Source: a virus. From it: a stretch of 23,598 nucleotides of DNA. Positions 20,766 to 23,598 of this stretch are shown piece after piece. The position numbers and the translations under genes were made by a program. Under the pieces are notes generated by a model, which saw nothing but the letters and a program-made list of their open reading frames with translations, made no database searches and was not told where the DNA came from. Within the stretch, counting starts at the first letter, position 1, and the number at the start of each line of letters is the position of its first letter. The stretch covers positions 1 to 23,598 of the IMG/VR virus record IMGVR_UViG_3300038463_000095; one strand, written 5' to 3'.

Positions 20766-22825
20766 TGGCCAAGGTAATTGCTGGTGTAGCTTTGATCGCT
20801 GCGCTCATCGCCATCCCGCTTACGGGTGGTGGATCACTCGCGCTCTTTTTCTCCACCGGCTACCTGCTCGGGGATCTCGCCATCGCCGGTCTCACCGTTG
20901 GCGCATCACTCATCCTCGGGGGTATCGCTCAAGCGTCGCAGCACCAACTCGGGACATCAATCGCCACTCGCCAAGGTGCAGCCGACCAGCAATATGTGTA
21001 TGGCCGCAGCCGGGTCGGCGGGACGATCATCTATGAATCGATCACCAGCGGCAACGCCCATTACAATGCGGTCGTAGTGCATGCCAGCAATAGCTGCGTC
21101 GGCGTGGTTGCACTCTACCTGGACGGTAAGCAATTGTGGTTCTCAAACCCAGGCGGGGCTCCGGTATACATTCCGGGCACGACCACTCCCGTGGCATTGG
21201 ATTCAGTCACGCATAACTCGCCGATACCGCTGACGAGCTACCGCGACGACGGCCAGACTCACTATGACGCCAGCGGCAACCCGTACAACTTCGGCGGCCA
21301 TGTGTATTGGGAGTCGCGGAATGGGACAGTTACACAAACCACCTTCACCGACTTGACAGCCGACGACCCTATTTGGCCAAGCACCGCTACGGCGTCGGGT
21401 CACTGCTGCTCTTACATCCAACTCAACTACGACTCGGCGACATTTCCGAATGGCTTGCCTTCGATACGCGTGGATATCATCGGCAAGAATGACATCTATG
21501 ATCCCCGCAGCGGAACATATGGGTTCAGCGAAAACCCCGCGCTCATCGCAGCGGATGTGCTCTGCCATACCGCGTACGGCCTGCAATGCGTTTATGCCAA
21601 TGAAATCAATCAAGCGCAGCTCATCGCTTCGGCGAACGTTTGCGATGAATTGATTGCTTTGGCGTCCAGCGGCTACGAGCCGACTTACTCCTGCAACGGA
21701 ACGTTCAGCAGCAACCTCGCACCCGGCGACATCTTACGAGGCATACTTGACTCGATGGCCGGTCGCATGACTTGCGTCAATGGCATATGGAACATCTACG
21801 CCGGGTATTTCTCCGGCGCGGCCATGACGCTCGATCAAACTTCTTTGGTCGCGCCGATCAAATGGAAATTCAATCGGAAGTACCGAGACTTGGTGAACGC
21901 CGTGAAGGCGAGCTTTGTTTGCCCGACGAGTCCATACGTTTCTGCGGGACCCGGTCTCCCCTATGGACAGAAGATCAGCGGCGTTTTCGATGGTGAGTGG
22001 CATCAAGTGGATGCGCCGAACTACATGCAAGATATCCAACACGGCTACGCCGCCGATGCCAACCTGATCGCGGACAATAATGTGCGGCTGTGGCTGGACA
22101 CTCGCTACCCTTTCACGATTAGCGTAGCTACGGTTCAGCGGCTGATGAAGATAGCGCTGATGCGCAACCGGCAACAAGGCGCTGGCACACTCGCCTTCTC
22201 GTTGGCGGGCTACCCGCTCCAACCTCTGGACGTGTTTCAGTTCACTTATCCTCGCTTCGGTTGGGCGGATAAACTCCTGGAAGTGCAACAGACGCGGCTG
22301 AATATCACAGAGCCTAGCGGCACCGAGGCATCAAGAGTGTATGTCGAGATGGATGTGGTTGAGACCGACCCCTCAGTCTACTCGTGGAGCGCGACGGAAG
22401 AGTTACCGTTACAGGATAATCTGCCGCCGCAGCTACCGAATATGGCATACTGTCAGCCTCCGGGCGCACTGACGCTGGAGAGTGACTCCACGACTATGGT
22501 GCAAGGCGCTGATGGCATCCAGAGATCGCAGATAAAGTGCTCATGGACGGGTGTGACGGACGCTTTCATAAATAGAGGCGGCGGCTACGAGTTGCAATAC
22601 CAGCAAACAGGTACGACAACTTGGTTCCCTTATTCGCAGTTCGGCGGGCAAGTGACATCGTGCTATCTCGGCAACGTGAACGATGGGGTTAACTACACGG
22701 TCCAGGTCCGCTCGTACAACACTTCCGGCGCATATAGCGTCTGGATACAAGATTCGATAACCGTTGCGAACGCCAACAGTAACATCACAACGAGCACTTT
22801 TCAGGTGAATGGCACGTCGGTCTAG
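20765..22825 (+). CDS. Tail tip / central fiber protein, gpJ-like
   Basis: A 686-residue host-contact protein. The start is ATG 20765, overlapping the upstream stop (TAATG); the frame also opens at TTG 20747, which is less likely. The N-terminus is strongly hydrophobic with two segments (about 3-19 and 25-56) rich in Gly and Ala, as in many siphophage tip proteins. A body with Q-Q-Y-V-Y-G-R-S-R-V-G-G-T-I-I-Y-E follows, the common 'Y-G-x-x-R-v-G-G' opening of gpJ-type proteins. The last 120 or so residues (from about P-P-G-A-L-T-L, with G-G-Y-E-L-Q-Y-Q and V-N-Y-T-V-Q-V-R-S-Y-N-T-S-G) form a fibronectin type III-like domain. It ends the plus-strand tail module, its stop sharing CTAG with the minus-strand gene. 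Confidence 0.9.
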   Translation: MAKVIAGVALIAALIAIPLTGGGSLALFFSTGYLLGDLAIAGLTVGASLILGGIAQASQHQLGTSIATRQGAADQQYVYGRSRVGGTIIYESITSGNAHYNAVVVHASNSCVGVVALYLDGKQLWFSNPGGAPVYIPGTTTPVALDSVTHNSPIPLTSYRDDGQTHYDASGNPYNFGGHVYWESRNGTVTQTTFTDLTADDPIWPSTATASGHCCSYIQLNYDSATFPNGLPSIRVDIIGKNDIYDPRSGTYGFSENPALIAADVLCHTAYGLQCVYANEINQAQLIASANVCDELIALASSGYEPTYSCNGTFSSNLAPGDILRGILDSMAGRMTCVNGIWNIYAGYFSGAAMTLDQTSLVAPIKWKFNRKYRDLVNAVKASFVCPTSPYVSAGPGLPYGQKISGVFDGEWHQVDAPNYMQDIQHGYAADANLIADNNVRLWLDTRYPFTISVATVQRLMKIALMRNRQQGAGTLAFSLAGYPLQPLDVFQFTYPRFGWADKLLEVQQTRLNITEPSGTEASRVYVEMDVVETDPSVYSWSATEELPLQDNLPPQLPNMAYCQPPGALTLESDSTTMVQGADGIQRSQIKCSWTGVTDAFINRGGGYELQYQQTGTTTWFPYSQFGGQVTSCYLGNVNDGVNYTVQVRSYNTSGAYSVWIQDSITVANANSNITTSTFQVNGTSV

Positions 22826-23598
22826 TTCAGCCGGTAGCGCTGACGCTGCATGCTCTCCAAACTGGGTTTTTTGAATTGCGGCGGCCACAGCGCGACGAAA
22901 GCGATGCATAGGAACTGGCAGATGGCGTGACGAGCGGACCAGTCGAAGCATTCTGTGTCGCCGTCAAACGCGGCTATCGGTGCATAGCGAGCGGAAGCGA
23001 ACAGTCGTTTGACTTCGGCCTCTAAAGCCCATATCTCGCCGCAGCTCAACGGAAAGAGCGTCAACAGTTGTACGTCGAGGTTGCTGTAGCTCAAATGTCT
23101 GAACCGCTCATCCAAAACCGCTTTCGTTGTCCACCCCACCTTCAGGAACGTCGTTCCGTCTTTGTCAGTCATCGATACTAAGTACAGTCTGGCTCTATCT
23201 GCTGGCTTGCGGCTGTGGAGCTTTTCGAGGCTACTTATGCGGCCACATTTAGGACAGCCTTTGCCGCCTAGATGGTTTCCTGGGGTCTGCCAGAAATGTC
23301 CATGAAGTTTGCAGTTGATCTGAAGCTTGCTATTGGCGTTTATATATTTGGCGGCAGTGTAACTATATTCGTCGCCGTGTATGAGCCTCGCTTTCCTTAT
23401 GAATTCTTTGGTTGTACTTCGCTGGGATTCACCCTGTTCGATGCGACGACATTTAGGACAGCCGCAGCCGCCTAGATGGCTTCCTGGGGTCTGCCAGAAA
23501 TGTCCATGAAGTTTGCACAGGATTTCTAGTTTGATGCGGTTGCATCGGTAGACTGACCGTGGATAACTATATTTGTTACCGTGTATGAGTCTCGCTTT
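22822..23598 (-). CDS. Zinc-finger repeat plus GIY-YIG/T5orf172-type nuclease, partial
   Basis: On the minus strand a frame is open from the window edge to TAG 22824-22822: 258 residues, 5' end missing. Residues 1-68 and 69-136 are two units starting K-A-R-L-I-H-G, each with C-K-L-H-G-H-F-W-Q-T-P, a H-L-G-G segment and C-P-K-C. Zinc ligands would be C28, H31, C47, C50 and C96, H99, C115, C118. This resembles DUF723-type treble-clef repeats found in phage endonucleases. Residues 137-230 have L-Y-L-V, then F-L-K-V-G-W-T (151-157), R165 (D-E-R-F), E193 (W-A-L-E) and T-E-C-F-D-W, the pattern of T5orf172/MUG113-type GIY-YIG domains. Starting at the internal ATG 23172 would lose the fingers and the first GIY strand, so it is not the true start. 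Confidence 0.85.
   Translation of the reverse strand, partial: KARLIHGNKYSYPRSVYRCNRIKLEILCKLHGHFWQTPGSHLGGCGCPKCRRIEQGESQRSTTKEFIRKARLIHGDEYSYTAAKYINANSKLQINCKLHGHFWQTPGNHLGGKGCPKCGRISSLEKLHSRKPADRARLYLVSMTDKDGTTFLKVGWTTKAVLDERFRHLSYSNLDVQLLTLFPLSCGEIWALEAEVKRLFASARYAPIAAFDGDTECFDWSARHAICQFLCIAFVALWPPQFKKPSLESMQRQRYRLN
23191..23598. repeat. 204-bp tandem repeat coding for zinc-finger units
   Basis: Two units of 204 bp (23395-23598 and 23191-23394) lie in tandem within the minus-strand gene. A core of 69 bases (23245-23313 and 23449-23517) differs at only four positions, while flanking parts of the units have diverged strongly. The upstream unit begins exactly at the window edge, so more copies may lie outside. 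Confidence 0.9.

Noticed and set aside
23272-23475. Plus-strand frame of 67 codons at the right end
   Set aside because: It is antisense to the zinc-finger repeats of the minus-strand gene, whose ligand pattern is clear on the other strand.
23191-23598. Diversity-generating retroelement (template/variable repeat pair)
   Set aside because: The repeats lie in tandem inside one gene, differences are not limited to adenines, and no reverse transcriptase is present in the window.
1-23598. Integration sites, tRNA genes or an integrase marking a prophage
   Set aside because: None was found by eye; the window shows only virion, nuclease and unknown genes, so prophage status is not claimed.

Overview
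The window is the structural half of a long-tailed (siphovirus-type), HK97-like phage or prophage. Packaging, head, connector, tail-tube, tape-measure and tail-tip genes run in the classic order on the plus strand, tightly packed with ATGA or TAATG stop/start overlaps. I see no integrase, repressor, replication gene, attachment site, tRNA or clear host gene, so free phage, prophage and viral contig cannot be told apart. Ribosome binding sites are of the AGGAG type. The host is probably a Gram-negative bacterium of moderate to high GC. The tail spike carries a secretory-type signal peptide followed by a domain that reminds me of secreted Acidobacteriota proteins; that host guess is inference from memory and weak.

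Layout. Bases 1-418 hold a terminator and a cluster of GTGACGCTCGG-type repeats with no convincing gene. Bases 419-1395 hold three small genes of unknown function, the last a 37-residue membrane peptide. Two hairpins (1445-1520) precede a fiber-related pair (1543-2709): an unrecognised, probably structural protein and a fiber-tail adaptor-like protein with an internal 25-residue duplication. An HNH endonuclease (2711-3073) then leads into the small and large terminase subunits (3165-5262), a small two-helix membrane protein (5259-5438) and the portal (5438-7117). A GIY-YIG homing-type endonuclease (7169-8155) sits between the portal and the prohead protease (8112-8843). The major capsid protein (8953-10182), a 60-residue protein, the head-tail connector, head closure protein, HK97 gp10-like protein and tail terminator follow to 12390.

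The tail section starts with the tail tube protein (12449-12910). Next comes a tail assembly chaperone with a canonical CCCAAAC slippery heptamer (13254-13260) that would fuse it by -1 frameshifting to a second reading frame ending at 13610, as in lambda G/GT. The tape measure protein (13610-16858), a beta-helix tail spike with signal peptide and collagen-like segment (16860-19157), two minor tail proteins, a DUF6950/NlpC-like protein and a gpJ-like tip protein with a fibronectin-like C-terminus (20765-22825) complete the plus-strand module.

The right end (22822-23598) is coded on the minus strand. It is a frame open to the window edge that encodes repeated CxxH...CPxC zinc-finger units of 68 residues followed by a GIY-YIG/T5orf172-type domain. 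With the HNH and GIY-YIG genes, that makes three nuclease-type, probably mobile, genes placed beside or inside the virion module.

The most notable observations are the frameshift site, the overlooked repeat-plus-nuclease gene on the minus strand, the secreted-style tail spike, the cysteine-rich tail on the prohead protease, and the repeat cluster near the left edge. I did not find a clearly new defence or regulatory system.
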